64,000 nt of DNA from Prunella strophiata (Eukaryota > Chordata > Aves > Passeriformes > Prunellidae). The stretch's first letter is position 1; each line of letters starts with the position of its first letter. Below, piece by piece: positions 22,901-35,190 of this stretch. Under the pieces are notes generated by a model, which saw nothing but the letters and a program-made list of their open reading frames with translations, was not told the DNA's origin and made no database searches. The DNA lies in contig JAZBQD010000025.1 in NCBI GenBank assembly GCA_036583965.1, positions 13,413,145 to 13,477,144 of the forward strand. Direction: 5' to 3'. A program made the position numbers and the translations under genes.

Positions 22901-24129
22901 CAATCTGCTCGGAGTTAGGCCAGTAGCAATCATTTTTTCAAGCCTTGTAGAGATAAAGAAATTGAGTCAGCAGGCACAGTTGTCGGCACAAGGAGAGATT
23001 AGATTTTTACAAGGTTTTTTTGAAGAAGGTCTATAAAGTTTGTTCTTCTTAAAAAATAAAAACATATTTGACAACGCCTTCTGCCAAAAAAATGAAAAAA
23101 ATTAAACACTTCTAGTAGCTCTTTCTCTTTTCCTTTCTTCCCCCTATTTTCTAAGCCCTCGATTCTTACATCAGCTCCTCCGCTCTTACCCCTCCACTCT
23201 TTTACCCTTTGCCCAAATGTGAAAACATTAGTCTGCAAGAGGTGTGCTTAAAGACCCTCTTTATGGTGATAGGAAAAGGACAAAGATTTGTGCATAAACT
23301 GTGTTCAGGCCCAATGCCTTGGAAAAAAATAGGAATTCCCCTGACAGTTCTGGCCCTCCCCAGATTGTGGAAAGGCTGCATGTTACTGTCTGAACTTCAT
23401 CCCACAGAGGAGAGCAGCACATGCCTTGCCTCTATTCGGGTGGCAGGGCTCTGTTGGGGTGTACCCCCAAGCACCAGGGCTACTGATGCTCATTCCAGCA
23501 GCCCCCCCCCGGGAGGAGAGGGCTGACAAAAATACTGGTGTCCCCTGATTCATGTCAATGCCAGCACCGTTGGGGACAAGCAGCCACTGGCACTGGCACC
23601 ACATGGATCCTGCAATGCCCTGGATCATAAAGGAATCCCCTCAGCCACTCACAAAGGACAGCTGGGATTGCCACCGGGGATGGAAGTGAGAGGCCAAGAC
23701 AGACAGCGCTGTCTCTTGGCTTGCTGGCACCCTGCAGCACCCAGCAGCACCCAGCAGCACCACTGCTGCCCAAGGTAGGCCTGGAGGGGATCTGCTGTGC
23801 TGGTCCTGCCAGGGCCAGCAGATGCCAGTTGTCAGTTACATTACCACTGGTCGCATTGTGGTTGTTGGGATGTAGGAACAATGCTGACAGAATCTGCAGC
23901 TATGGATTTTTTGACCCAGAAGCTGAGCCCTCGGGATTGCGCTCATTCTGTGCTTGAGAAGGAGCTACTAGCTAAACAATCTTTTATATGATTTTTCATT
24001 GCTAGAGATAGCGTATTAATTATTAGAGGGTATTAAAAAAGCATTAGCCTCTGACCCCTGGAGCTGCTCTGGGCTTGTCAAGTGTCTCCCACAGATCTAT
24101 GGGGCCAGGGGATGTTCATCAGATGGGGG

Positions 24130-24147
24130 TGATGCCTTAAGGCATCA
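24130..24147. repeat. 18-bp perfect palindrome (copy 1)
   Basis: TGATGCCTTAAGGCATCA is its own reverse complement. It is preserved exactly at 42265-42282 in copy 2, although many neighbouring bases differ. It may be a symmetric protein-binding site. Confidence 0.8.
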
Positions 24148-26339
24148 GGGGCAGGTGCTGGGCAGTGGGATACCTCTGGCAGAGGCACGGGCAACAATGA
24201 TGGTGGAAAGAAATCCGTGTGTGCTGAGGGCCCATCCATGCTGGCAGCCCCCTGCCCTCTGTTGGAAGCAGAAGGACACCCTTGCTCATGGCAGCCCCTT
24301 GGAGCCAGGGCTCGTGCTCAGCACCCTTTGTTGTCAACTCCATTCCCCGCCCCACCACATCCAAAATCTACTTGGGCAGAGACCTCTCAGCCCACTGCCC
24401 CAGGGAGGAGGTAGTGGCCCTGTGGTGGCTGGGGCTGCTTGCCCTGGGCACACCTGGCCTCCCTTCCTGTAGCACATGGCTGGGTGATGCCGAAGCACTT
24501 GCCGGCACCACACCCCCACTGGCAGCCATGCACACTCCCACCTGGACACATCATCCTGTGCATAAAATGCCTGTTAAAGGTTTGTCTGCACCTTCATTAA
24601 TACCAGACATGAATTTATTGCAGGAAGAGAGGATTTCGTATTTTAACAAAACCGCTAGATGGAACACAAGCCAAATTGCTGGCTTTTACTACATATAAAC
24701 TGGGAAAAACCTCTGCTGAGATATGTCTACATCTTACACTAAACTGCATCCATTTAATTCAACTAAAGGAGAAATTTTTAGCTCCCTCGGAGGGTTTGTG
24801 AATCTATTATTGATGGGACTGTGTTGGGCAACAATAGGCTACCTCAGTATTCACACGCCATTACTGGCTGAAGTAAGGCAGCAGCTCCTCCCCCAGAGGC
24901 ACGGCTCTCCATTAGATTTTTGCAAGGATTGGGAAGGGATTAGTTAAGAAGCTGAAGTGATGTAGATGGAGTGAATTGGGAGAGTGTTTTAGATAGTATT
25001 CCCACTCCACAGGTAATCAATAGATCAGGAAGGGGGAAGCTAGCTGAAAACAATATGTTCTATTCAGATCTAGAGAGCAGCATTAAATCAGCAAAACACT
25101 GCTGATGATACACGGTTATGAAAGGGATGTCATATCCTTACTGGAGTGGACTGTAGCACAGGGGAGTGGGTCAGCAACCACAGTAGGCCTGGCAAGGGGT
25201 CACCACTACCAATCACACTGCTATTGCAGGCCTTTGGCCTGTCTTTACAAAAATTTTTTTAGCTTTTTTTTTTGCCAATCAAGCTAAAATCCCAAAACAG
25301 ATACTGAACTGAGCCCCAGTTGTACGGGGCCAGTGTGGGGTCCCTGTGAACCATGGCAGTAGGGTGGTCGGGGGACAGTGCCCCATCCAGTTCCATGGCC
25401 AGGGCTCAGGGCTGAGCCGTGCTTGGGGTCACTGAATCCCTGCTCCCAGGGGCTGGATGGAATGGAATTTTGGGATGAGAGCAGAGGGAGGACCGCAGTT
25501 CACAGCATTGTCAGAAATTAAGGAAATGTCGCCTGGCACATGCAGGAATTTACAGAGCACGTCGTAGAAAGTTAGCTTAAATCTAAACTAAAGGATTCTG
25601 TTAACAGAAGAAATTCCCATCTTCTCCAAACCATCGATACAAGAGTGGGCAGTAGATCAGGAACCACCAATGCCAAATGTCAGTTGTGCTACAAATCTCA
25701 CTGACCAATGTTTTGTTCCACAAAATAGATGAAAGCCAAGTAAAAACACACAGAGCAATCCTTATCTTACAGATTGCCTTTGATTAGCTTTTAATCTCAT
25801 TAAGATGGTGGTTTATTGCCTTTTCTGCGTGGCAAGAGGGCAGCATCCCTGCAGGGCTGCGATTGATGCTGGCCAGAACTCCACTCCAGGTGGACCCCAC
25901 TTCTCCTGAGGAGCAGCATACTGTGCTGGGCAGTGCCTGCCCATGAGCCTGCCTCGGGTGCTGCCCTCCTGTTTTGGGTGCTGCTCCTGTTTGGGTGATT
26001 CTCTGTGCCTCCCCCTCCCCGCTGTATTTAGTGTGGCTGGGGATAGTCGTCAGTGAGACAGACAAAAATTCTTGTTTTAGGAGCTGAACAACAAAAACTT
26101 CTGGAAGAAAAAACAATAGAGGTGGCTCAGAGCCAAGGGTAGTATTGCAGCATTTCACTTGAGCATACCCAGATCAAGGAATTTTATATGCCTCTGTTTG
26201 CATGGCTCAGGTGGAGCAGGATGCCCATGCTGGGAGATGGCAGCCTGACCCAGCAGGGCTCTTGGTTGTGCTCTCACAACCGCCCGCATGGGTGAGCCTC
26301 GGAGGCGCTGTCTGCAGTTCACTGGTTGGGGAGGGCAGG

Positions 26340-26925
26340 CCAGGATGTGGACACTGGCCATGAAGCACTGGCCATGCAGCCATGGGCCATGCAGCCACTG
26401 GCCATGCAGCCACTGGCCATTGCAGCCACGTGCCATGGCAGCACTGGCCATGTCAGGCACTGGCGGTGACAGCCCATGCCATGCAGCATGGCCATGCCCC
26501 AGCACTGGAGATGCAGAATGGCCATGCAGCCACGGGCCAGCATGCAGCACTGGCTGTGCAGCACGGGCCATTGCAGCCACGGGCCATGAGCACTGGCCAG
26601 GCAGCACTGGCTGTGCAGCCACAGGCCATGCAGCACTGCATGCAGCCACAGGCAATGCAGCACTGGCTGTGCAGCCACAGACCATGAGCACTGCCGTGCA
26701 GCCACAGGCCATGCAGCACTGGCTGTGGCAGCCACTGGCCGGCCGCACTGGCTGTGCAGCCACAGGCTGCAGCACTGCCATGCAGCACTGCCATGCACAC
26801 TGGCCGGGAAGCCAGGGCCATGTCAGCCACTGCGCCGTGCAGCACGGGCCATGCAGCCACAGGCCATGCAGCCACAGGCATGCAAGCACTGGCCATGTAG
26901 CTCTGGCCGTTGACAGACACGTGGC
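26340..26925. repeat. 14/15-bp GGCCATGCAGC minisatellite (copy 1, error-rich)
   Basis: Units alternate between GGCCATGCAGCACT (14 bp) and GGCCATGCAGCCACA or its CACG/CACT variants (15 bp). This copy has many one- and two-base irregularities compared with the clean version at 44440-45035, in keeping with lower sequence accuracy near the contig end. Confidence 0.9.
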
Positions 26926-28570
26926 CACCTTCTGCTTGCCAGCAGTGCCCACCCTCGTGGTGCACGAAGGTGGTGCTGGCTTATCCTTGCTCTGGAAAAA
27001 GCACACTGCACCAGGCAGAGGGACGGAGAATGTCAGGGGCAACTGTGTTTGTTTATGGGGGTGGGTTTGTGTGAAATTTTAGGATTTACAAGTAGTCATA
27101 TCACTTAATCCTCCTTAATGAGGTTTGGGGTTTATGAGCAAGATATTTTCATTTGCAGCTCGCCACAATTACACACTCGGTTAACCTATAAAGGCACTCC
27201 CTCAGATAAGTTTGAATTCTTTGGTTATTAAATGTTGGGGGTTTGACGAGAGGAAGCAGGGGTGCAGTGCCTTGCTAGCTCTGCACAGAGGAGCCAGCAG
27301 CATCCTTGCCACATTCGAAGCCAGCCCCAGCGGATATTGAAGTCGTTGTACACTCCTTTTTTTCCCAGTTTATTTAGGGATTAAGACTTGCTCTCCTGCT
27401 GAGCCTTGCTGCTCCCCACAGGGCCCCAGCCAGCTCCATGGCTCCCCATGACCCTGCCCAGCTCCCTGTGTCCCCCCAGTCCCTTCTGCAGTCATGGGGC
27501 TCTGCCCTCGTTGGGGCCAGGAAGGGAGCTGGCTGGAGTTAAATCATATGGGAACCCAGCAGACATTGCTGCTGTTGGCTGGAAGTGCTTCATGGAGGGA
27601 AGCAACAGTGTGGGATGGGAAAGCATGAGGCCTCCTCTCCTGAAGAACACCAGCAACACAGGGCACAGGCAGATGAGAACCATCAAAGAATAAGGATCAG
27701 ATAAGGAACATCAAAGATACAGGTGTGGACAGCATGAAGAGCATCAAGGACACGGGCACAGCGAGAAGTGGACCAGGGTGGTGGAAGCTTTGTTCTTGGC
27801 TCCAGCTTTATGTCGGACACTGTGGCCCTGGGGCTCACCCAGAGCTCCTTGAGTGCCCCGGAGTGCATGTGCCCCCAGCCACAGAGCACGCAGGCTCCTC
27901 CCAGCCCAAGCAATGCCAATGACTGGCCCAGCACGCGGTTTTGGGCATCACAGATGGTCTCTCGGCTGCACACAGTGCTGTGGGAGGGTAAGGTGATCCC
28001 ACGGCACAGCACGGGAGGGGCGAGTCCCACAGCCATAAGGCGGAACACCTGCACAGTTCCCAGCAAGCGGTGACATCGGGCAGATGCTGCCAGTCTTTTA
28101 AAGTTCCCCTAATTCCCATAAATCAGTATGGTATTTTTCTTCTCTGCAATAAAGCCCCTATTCCGTCCACGTGAACTCTCATAACCGGCACCTCGATTTC
28201 TGTCTCTTTGCTCTTTATTACCTTCCAAATGACTGTAAGGCCCTGAACTGAATTATATACTTCATCACATGGTGGCAACCATTAACAGTTTTTCCCTATA
28301 AGTGGCCCACTTCACGGTTCTTAATGAAAAATATGATTCGAAGGATTAGTGCAGATTTATGTGGTGGATGCTGAATCCCTCTGTCACCTGATACCTTATC
28401 AGTGGATGAAAGAAAACTGATCCTCCCCACTATGGTTTTAAAAAGCAATCACAGACTGTGTCAAGCAGAGCTGATTCACAGAGAAAGCATATAATGCGTT
28501 GTATGGATTCAGATACGACGCGTAACAGAGAGGTGAGGTAAGAGAGAGGAGGGGTTTTAGGGAAGGAGAG

Positions 28571-28597
28571 GGGGGGGGGGAAGGGAGGGAAGGGAGG
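28571..28597 (+). repeat. G-rich tract with G-quadruplex pattern
   Basis: A run of ten G is followed by AAGGGAGGGAAGGGAGG, giving at least four G runs of three or more with loops of one or two bases. The tract sits in a purine-rich stretch (28535-28626) that is absent from copy 2. Confidence 0.6.
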
Positions 28598-29714
28598 AGA
28601 TGTGAGTTTATATTAATATTGGTTCTAATAGGGGCTATGGGGCACGGCTGGCGTGGCCAGGCCAGCCTGCAGCTCCCCTGCTGGCTGTTTTGTAGCTGGG
28701 CCACGAGCTGTGCTGGTTCCTGGGCTGTGGCCCTGCCTTGGCCACAAGGGACACAGGTCCCATCGCGGCTGCCTATGCCAACTTCTGCCAACACCTCTGC
28801 CAACCTCTCGGGGTGTTGGGCCATGGGCTCTAAAGACCATCAACGAGTGTTGAGCAAATTTTGAGCTGCAGGCTGTATGCACACACCAGGTACAAATTGC
28901 CAGGAGTGGGTGGTCTCTGCCACAAAAACCACCGATGTTCATGTGCTGTGCTGATTCCTGGAGGGTCTGCCGGCCCACTCGGGCTCAGCACAGGAGCCCC
29001 CACGGCCAGGCGCAGCGCCTTAGGCGCAGCTGGGGCGAGCGCGGGTGTGCCCAGACCAGCAGCCAGTTTGCCTGGAGACCCTCCAGCACCAGTGGGGACA
29101 CCCCACTGTGGTCACCCCAGTGGCAGATGCCAGGGCAGGGGGACGGCCCCTGCTTCCCCTGGGAGCCATGTCAGGTCTGCAGGGTTTGGGGGACTGTACA
29201 GTGGAGGGAGACACTGGAAGTAATGGCTTTTACCGGCCAGCCACACATCTGATTATTCATCTTTTTTTCTCCTCCCTCCAGAAACTTGCAGCTGAAATTA
29301 ATTCACTTACATTACAGCCCAGAGTGAGGCATTATAAAAACAGCAGAAGGGCCCTTGATTATTTACCATTTTTATGGAATTGAATCATGATCAATACACA
29401 GAAGGCACCAGGCACATGGTGAGATTATTGTTAACGGTGTTCAGAAATGATGTAAGGCTGTGCAGGAGGGACCCTTCCGAAGAAGTGATCGGCAGGCCAA
29501 GGGGTCACTCTGCATAATCTGAGTATGTACAGACACCACGAAATAAACCTCAGCCCTCTGGACTTCAGGGAGAGAAGAGGAAAAGCCAGAGGACTCTGGC
29601 TATGGCATCAGCCTACAGACAACCTGTGTCTCCGCTGTTTGCTGGGGTATGCAATAATGAATGTCTTTGGCAATAGCCTTGCTCAAAATCTAATAAATAA
29701 TTAGTCAGGATCTG

Positions 29715-30214
29715 NNNNNNNNNNNNNNNNNNNNNNNNNNNNNNNNNNNNNNNNNNNNNNNNNNNNNNNNNNNNNNNNNNNNNNNNNNNNNNNNNNNNNN
29801 NNNNNNNNNNNNNNNNNNNNNNNNNNNNNNNNNNNNNNNNNNNNNNNNNNNNNNNNNNNNNNNNNNNNNNNNNNNNNNNNNNNNNNNNNNNNNNNNNNNN
29901 NNNNNNNNNNNNNNNNNNNNNNNNNNNNNNNNNNNNNNNNNNNNNNNNNNNNNNNNNNNNNNNNNNNNNNNNNNNNNNNNNNNNNNNNNNNNNNNNNNNN
30001 NNNNNNNNNNNNNNNNNNNNNNNNNNNNNNNNNNNNNNNNNNNNNNNNNNNNNNNNNNNNNNNNNNNNNNNNNNNNNNNNNNNNNNNNNNNNNNNNNNNN
30101 NNNNNNNNNNNNNNNNNNNNNNNNNNNNNNNNNNNNNNNNNNNNNNNNNNNNNNNNNNNNNNNNNNNNNNNNNNNNNNNNNNNNNNNNNNNNNNNNNNNN
30201 NNNNNNNNNNNNNN
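29715..30214. other. Assembly gap, 500 N
   Basis: Exactly 500 undetermined bases separate the two copies of the duplicated block. A round number indicates a placeholder inserted by a scaffolding program, not a measured distance. No sequence claim can be made across it, and the ORFs spanning it are meaningless. Confidence 0.98.
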
Positions 30215-31249
30215 AGCCGAAGCTGCCGGCCGGCGGTGCCCCCCATGCTCCGGCCGGGTGCTCTTCCTCCGCCCTCCCTCCCCCATGAGAAGGCACCTCG
30301 ATCGAAGTTCTCTCCAGCAGAGCACTTTGAACCTCCCCGCCTGCTAGTTTAAGGGATTGAAAAGAGGAACAAAACCATTAAAGAATTGAGGAATCAAGCA
30401 AGTGTCCCCACGGCACCCCAGTGGGGCAGCTATATCCTGATTAATGACAAGAAAGGGGGGAAACAATATTTAATCACACCCTGTTTATACTAGAGCCAAA
30501 AATCAAAGGACTGAATTCCTCTTTCATGAGAAAAACGAGGTGGGCATTTCCCCTAGGTGATTAAGTTTCCTACTACAAGCACATCAATTCCTTGGATTGG
30601 CATGGGGTCCCGTACATGCCACAAATGAGGGCTTTCCCTTAGCAGCAAAGTATTGCAGGACACCCAGCCAGATCCATACACAGACCACCGAGTCCATCGG
30701 ATCATTTGTCTGGATTATCTCAATCACTCTCTCGGGGAGATGGAGATGAGGCAGTGGCAGCCAAACCACGGCTAACGATTGGCACAGATGACAGCAGCCC
30801 TCAGCCAGGGGCTCTGGCGCTGGCCCGGTGTCCTCTGGGCACGCAGCCTGAGGGGGCCACTGCTGCCCGTGGGAGCGTGGTGAGGAGGGGTAGAACAGGG
30901 CATGAACACTTTGGTGGGCTGAACCGCGTGGGCGGACACAGGAACCTGCACGGACCAGACCTTCGCAGTGCCGGTGGCAATGCTCCAGCTCCTCACTGGC
31001 CGAACTGAAGCAGGACCAAATCCTGTGTCGTTGCGGCCACACTGACTCCATTGCTGAGGAGGGGGGAGCAGGCGGGGTCCAGCCCTGGCCAGTGGGGCGG
31101 GGGGGGTGGACACAGAGAAGATGCGGTGGGGCTTGCCTGTGGGGGCCCCAAGTCTGTCCCAGCACAGAAAGTGGGTCAGGGAGCACATCACCCTGCAACC
31201 ACCCAATCCTCGTCCCTGGCTCCCCCCTGGCCTACATAGATGTGATCGG

Positions 31250-31420
31250 GATGCCTTAATTATTAATGTCAGCGAAGAAATGCAAGGTCTGTGAATTACC
31301 TCTGATTAATTAGGGAACTTTATTGTATCCCTAAGCTGGATATGCTGTCAATGCTCTGTTGAATTAGTTGACCCAGGCAATCTCTGTTAAACCAAATTAG
31401 CCCCAGTGTAAACACGTGTA
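31250..31420. promoter_or_regulatory. AT-rich TAATTA-dense block (copy 2)
   Basis: This is the counterpart of 12951-13120. Several of the homeodomain cores are kept, but several bases are lost or gained (for example TTAATTATTAATG in place of the longer TTAATTAATTAATG). The copy 1 version is probably the more accurate sequence. Confidence 0.3.
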
Positions 31421-34400
31421 GAGCTGGGGGCTGCCCGGGCGGGCAGGGGTGCTCCGGCAGCCTCGCCCAGGCCCTGCAGTCAGTGCCATATGTGCAGAGT
31501 TGTTGCACAACACTTTGGTCCCACATCCACAGGAGATGACAGCTGGTCATGGTGGCTGGCATTCAAGTTGCAGTGATGGCAGGGGTTTTGAAGTGACAGC
31601 ACTGGACTGGGACTGCCCCAGCTCTCCCAAGGGACCTCAGGGCGGGGTTCCAGGTCCCTGGAAACTCCTCTTTAGGCGTGAGGTGGTAACGGTAAAAACA
31701 ACCTGTCCCATGCAGAGGTCAGCCTTCTCCATGATGTCCTTCTGTCCTTCCATCCTTCTGGCCTTCTATTCTTCCATCGCTCTGCCTGGCCCTGCTCACT
31801 TGAGCAAAAGGCTCTGGCAGGCAGAAGAAACTTTCTTCCCATTGACATATTTCAATCACTGCAGTTTAATATCCAGGTCAGGAAGCAGATGGCGAGCAGC
31901 CCGGCTGGTCTGGCAAGCGGGACAGGAGCGGCTGTTTCCCAGCGCTTGCTTGGCCACTCCCTTAACTGTGCCAGCAGCACCAGCCCTCGCCCACTCCCAC
32001 GCCTGCTCTCCCTCCAGCAGCACCCAGCAGGTTGGGCCACAAGGCCACCACCACAGAGATGGACACTGACAGCACAGACAGGCTGGGTCACATGCTGCCC
32101 AGGAGCAAAATCCCCCAGGGAAATGGGGGCAGTGCCCGCTCATGCCACGGCGAGCCCGACTCGAACTCCTCCTGGGCTGGGGGCCACATCTCAATATGGA
32201 TAAGCAGGAGCCAAGGGGGAGCTGGAGTTGGGGGCTGCACGGTTCCCCAGCCCCAGCCCTGCCAGGCTTGCAGTGGCACGGCCTGTGTGGCACAAAGCCC
32301 TCACAGGGACCAGGCTGTGGCCTCTGGCTCCACACACTTGTCCCACTGCCTGTCCCCCTGGGCCCGCCTGGCCGCCACCGGCACTGCCGCTGCCTGGAGA
32401 CCCCTGGTCAGAACCACCCCCAGCCCCCTAGGAAGTCATTAGTAATTAATTTGGTTTCTAATCTTCTAATCCAGCTGCTCCTTGATTTGATAAGCAAAAA
32501 AATCTGCTTTGGCCACATGGTCGCTGTTCCATGTGCTGTGTCCCTGTGGCAAGGACAGTGCCACCCTGAGCCTGAGGGCCAGACCCTGCATGGCCCTCTG
32601 CTGTGGCAGAGCATTCTGGGTCCTGCCCAGCTGTGCCATGCCATGCTGTGCTGTTGATGTCCCTGGTCCCAGCCCTGAATGAAAGGGCTGAGGGTCCACA
32701 CACCCCCACCTTGCTCTTTCTGGACCTGGAGCTGAGACAAGACATTTACACTTCTGTTTGAGGCTGGGAGCCATCATGCACCTCAGGATTCCAGGTGAGG
32801 AATCTTCCCTGTCCTGCTGTCCATGGTGTCACTGTCCCACTGGGTGGGCAGGGTCACTGACTGCCCGTGCTTCAGTGGCAGTGGCTGTGAACCCCCCCCT
32901 GTGGTGTCTGTCCTGCAGTGTGCTCAGTGTCCTGGTCCCTGGCTCTCCCCTGAAGCAGCACAGTGACACAGGGCACGTGTGCCTGGCTGGGGACCCCCGG
33001 CCCCCTGGCACACTGGGCACGGGGCCCTGTGCTGCCCACGGGGCCAGCAGCTGTGAGCCGTGTGGCAAAGCAGTCAGCAGCAGGTCCACAGCACACGACG
33101 GGATGAGGGGAACATCACAGATGAGAGCCCAAATCCTTCATTAAATCCCACATTAATCTCTAAGAACAGCGATGTCAAAATCTTAGCAGCAAAATTAAAT
33201 TGTGTAGCCATATTTCAGCTGCACAAAATCAATATTAATTACGGTGGGACAGACATTGCTGAGAAGGGTCTGACCCAGTATTTACCGCTGCAGTCCAACT
33301 CCAGCTTGGCAACTTGTTTATATAAAACAACAGCACATGTTTTTGTGGCAAAACAGCCTCAATCTGGTGGGTGTTGGGGCTGAATACAGATGTGCTGGGA
33401 GAACAACCCTCCCGCAGAAAGGACACAGGAGGGAGACACTGGGAAGGCTGTGTACAGCTGAGCAGGAAGGGGGGAAGGTGGCCATGGTCCCTGCAAAGGG
33501 GTCTGCAGGTGGGCTCTGGCCTAGCAGCACCATGTCCTGCTGGCAGTGCCACCCCTGGTTCTGCCCAGCTCCCCCAGCTTCTGCACCAGGGCTGTGTGCC
33601 CTCTGCTGTGGGCTCTGCTTCCTGGGGATTTACTCTCAGCTAGAATGAAGCTCATGTCAGAGGGTTAAATCCCATGTTTAACACAGTTTTTCTCTCAGTT
33701 ACATTAAAACTGAATCTGAGCGGGCCAAAAGTCCACGTGGGACCTGTCAAGCTCGGCAGCCTCCGAGAGGACTGTGGCCCTCCTTCAGAAAAGCCTGTTT
33801 TACCCTGGTTTACTCACCCTGCTTCGGTGAGCTCTAACCAGAGAAAGCTGAAATGTGGTCTGCAGCTGAGCCTGCCTGCCCACCCTGTTTGCCCTGCCTG
33901 CAGGGAAGTGGGATGGTTTAAGGGAAGGGATTTGATTGGAATGGCTCCTATCCAGTGTGGGATTAGGAGGCAGAGGGAAATTGTTGCAACTTAGTCATTG
34001 AAATGTGACTTCTTGGTGCAGGGGAAGCTGTGCAGGAATACTCCTGGTCACCCATTGCAAATTGATGCCCACCAAAAATCCAGACCTTGGGCTTGCAAGG
34101 ACTGGGCTGTGGGCTGAGTGTCCCCATGGGCACTGGACAGTAGCTGGGGACATGCAGAGTGGGACATGCCTTTGCTGGAGCAGGGGCAGGGGCCCATCTG
34201 GTTGGGCTGGGTCACACCTGGCCAGGGCAGAGGCCCTGCTGACTGGATCACAGGCAGCCTGTAGGGGAATGGGGGTGTCAGGGGTGTCCCCTCACACCCG
34301 AGCCGTGGTGCTGGGCTGGGCTGGGCTCTGTGCTCCATGGCACCAGAGCTGGCTGGCTGGCGTGGGGCATCCCTGGTGCCTGTCTCAGGCAGTTAGTGTC

Positions 34401-35129
34401 ACATTGTGAGATGATCCAGAACAGGGAGTTTGGGGCAAAGGAATTAAAATGGGAGGGAGAGTTTTAATTAGAGGAAGAAGTCAGAGTCCATAATCAGCTG
34501 GGTGAGTGACTGCCTGCTGTGGGGAATTCTCCAGATGTCAAATGGCATCAATCAAAATGCCACTTCTTATACAACGGCCTCTGTGCAGGAGGAGGGGCTG
34601 CTGGCCCTGTGCTCAGGGCACTGCTCTGCCTCGGGCAGGGCATTCCCCCACTGCAGTCCCTGGGTTCCCGAGCACCCCATGGCACTGGGAGCAGGGCCAG
34701 GACCAGCCTGTGCCATGCCCCAGACTCCTGCACTGGGTACGGTGGCAGTGTCATGGGGGGGTCTGTCTGTGCCCTTCCCCAGCCCCAGGCCTCTCCAGGC
34801 AAGAGGACAGAATGGCTTCTTGGGGGCCATAACCAGCCCCCGTGGCTCTCTCCAGGTTCATCACAGGAAACATGAGTGGCTGCAATCCTTTGTAAGGGTC
34901 AGCAGTACAAGGGGAGCATGTGTCCTGGTGTGCTGGGGCAGGAGAGGGTGTCCAGTCAGCAGGAGGCTGGAATGTGGGTCCCTTTGGTCCTGTGTCCACC
35001 CACAGCTCCAGAGACCCCTGGTGATGCCTGTCAGCAGCAGGGCCCAGCTGAGCCCAGTCTGACAGTCAGAGCCCAGTAGCAGTGCCAAGGTACAGGAGAT
35101 TCCTGACACCAACGGGGCCCAAGGGCTGG

Positions 35130-35190
35130 CCTTGTCCTTGTCCTTGTCCTTGTCCTTGTCCTTGTCCTTGTCCTTGTCCTTGTCCTTGTC
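35130..35190. repeat. CCTTGT hexamer array, about 10 copies (copy 2)
   Basis: The counterpart of the array at 16832-16946 has about half as many units and no CCTAGT variant. The flanking sequence is essentially identical, so the difference is confined to repeat number. Confidence 0.95.

Larger units (their letters stand above)
11906..29714. repeat. Copy 1 of a ~17.5-kb duplicated block (left contig end)
   Basis: This segment matches 30215-47648 end to end and in the same orientation. Matched landmarks are the AGTCCGAAGCTGCC start (11906 versus 30215), the CCTTGT hexamer array (16832 versus 35130), the 18-bp palindrome (24130 versus 42265), the 14/15-bp minisatellite (about 26340 versus 44440) and the end at TCAGGATCTG (29714 versus 47648). 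It runs straight into the N gap. The central part (about 13500-19900) is nearly identical to copy 2, while the part towards the gap is full of single-base insertions and losses. There is no convincing gene inside. The content is CpG-poor GC-rich sequence interleaved with AT-rich element-like blocks, at about 12120-12350, 12950-13120, 14130-14220, 14800-15060, 16120-16270, 17420-17620, 18170-18620, 22560-23300, 23960-24060, 24560-25090 and 27060-27260. Confidence 0.95.

Noticed and set aside
29613..30325. ORFs crossing the N run
   Set aside because: They consist mainly of undetermined residues; no coding claim is possible.
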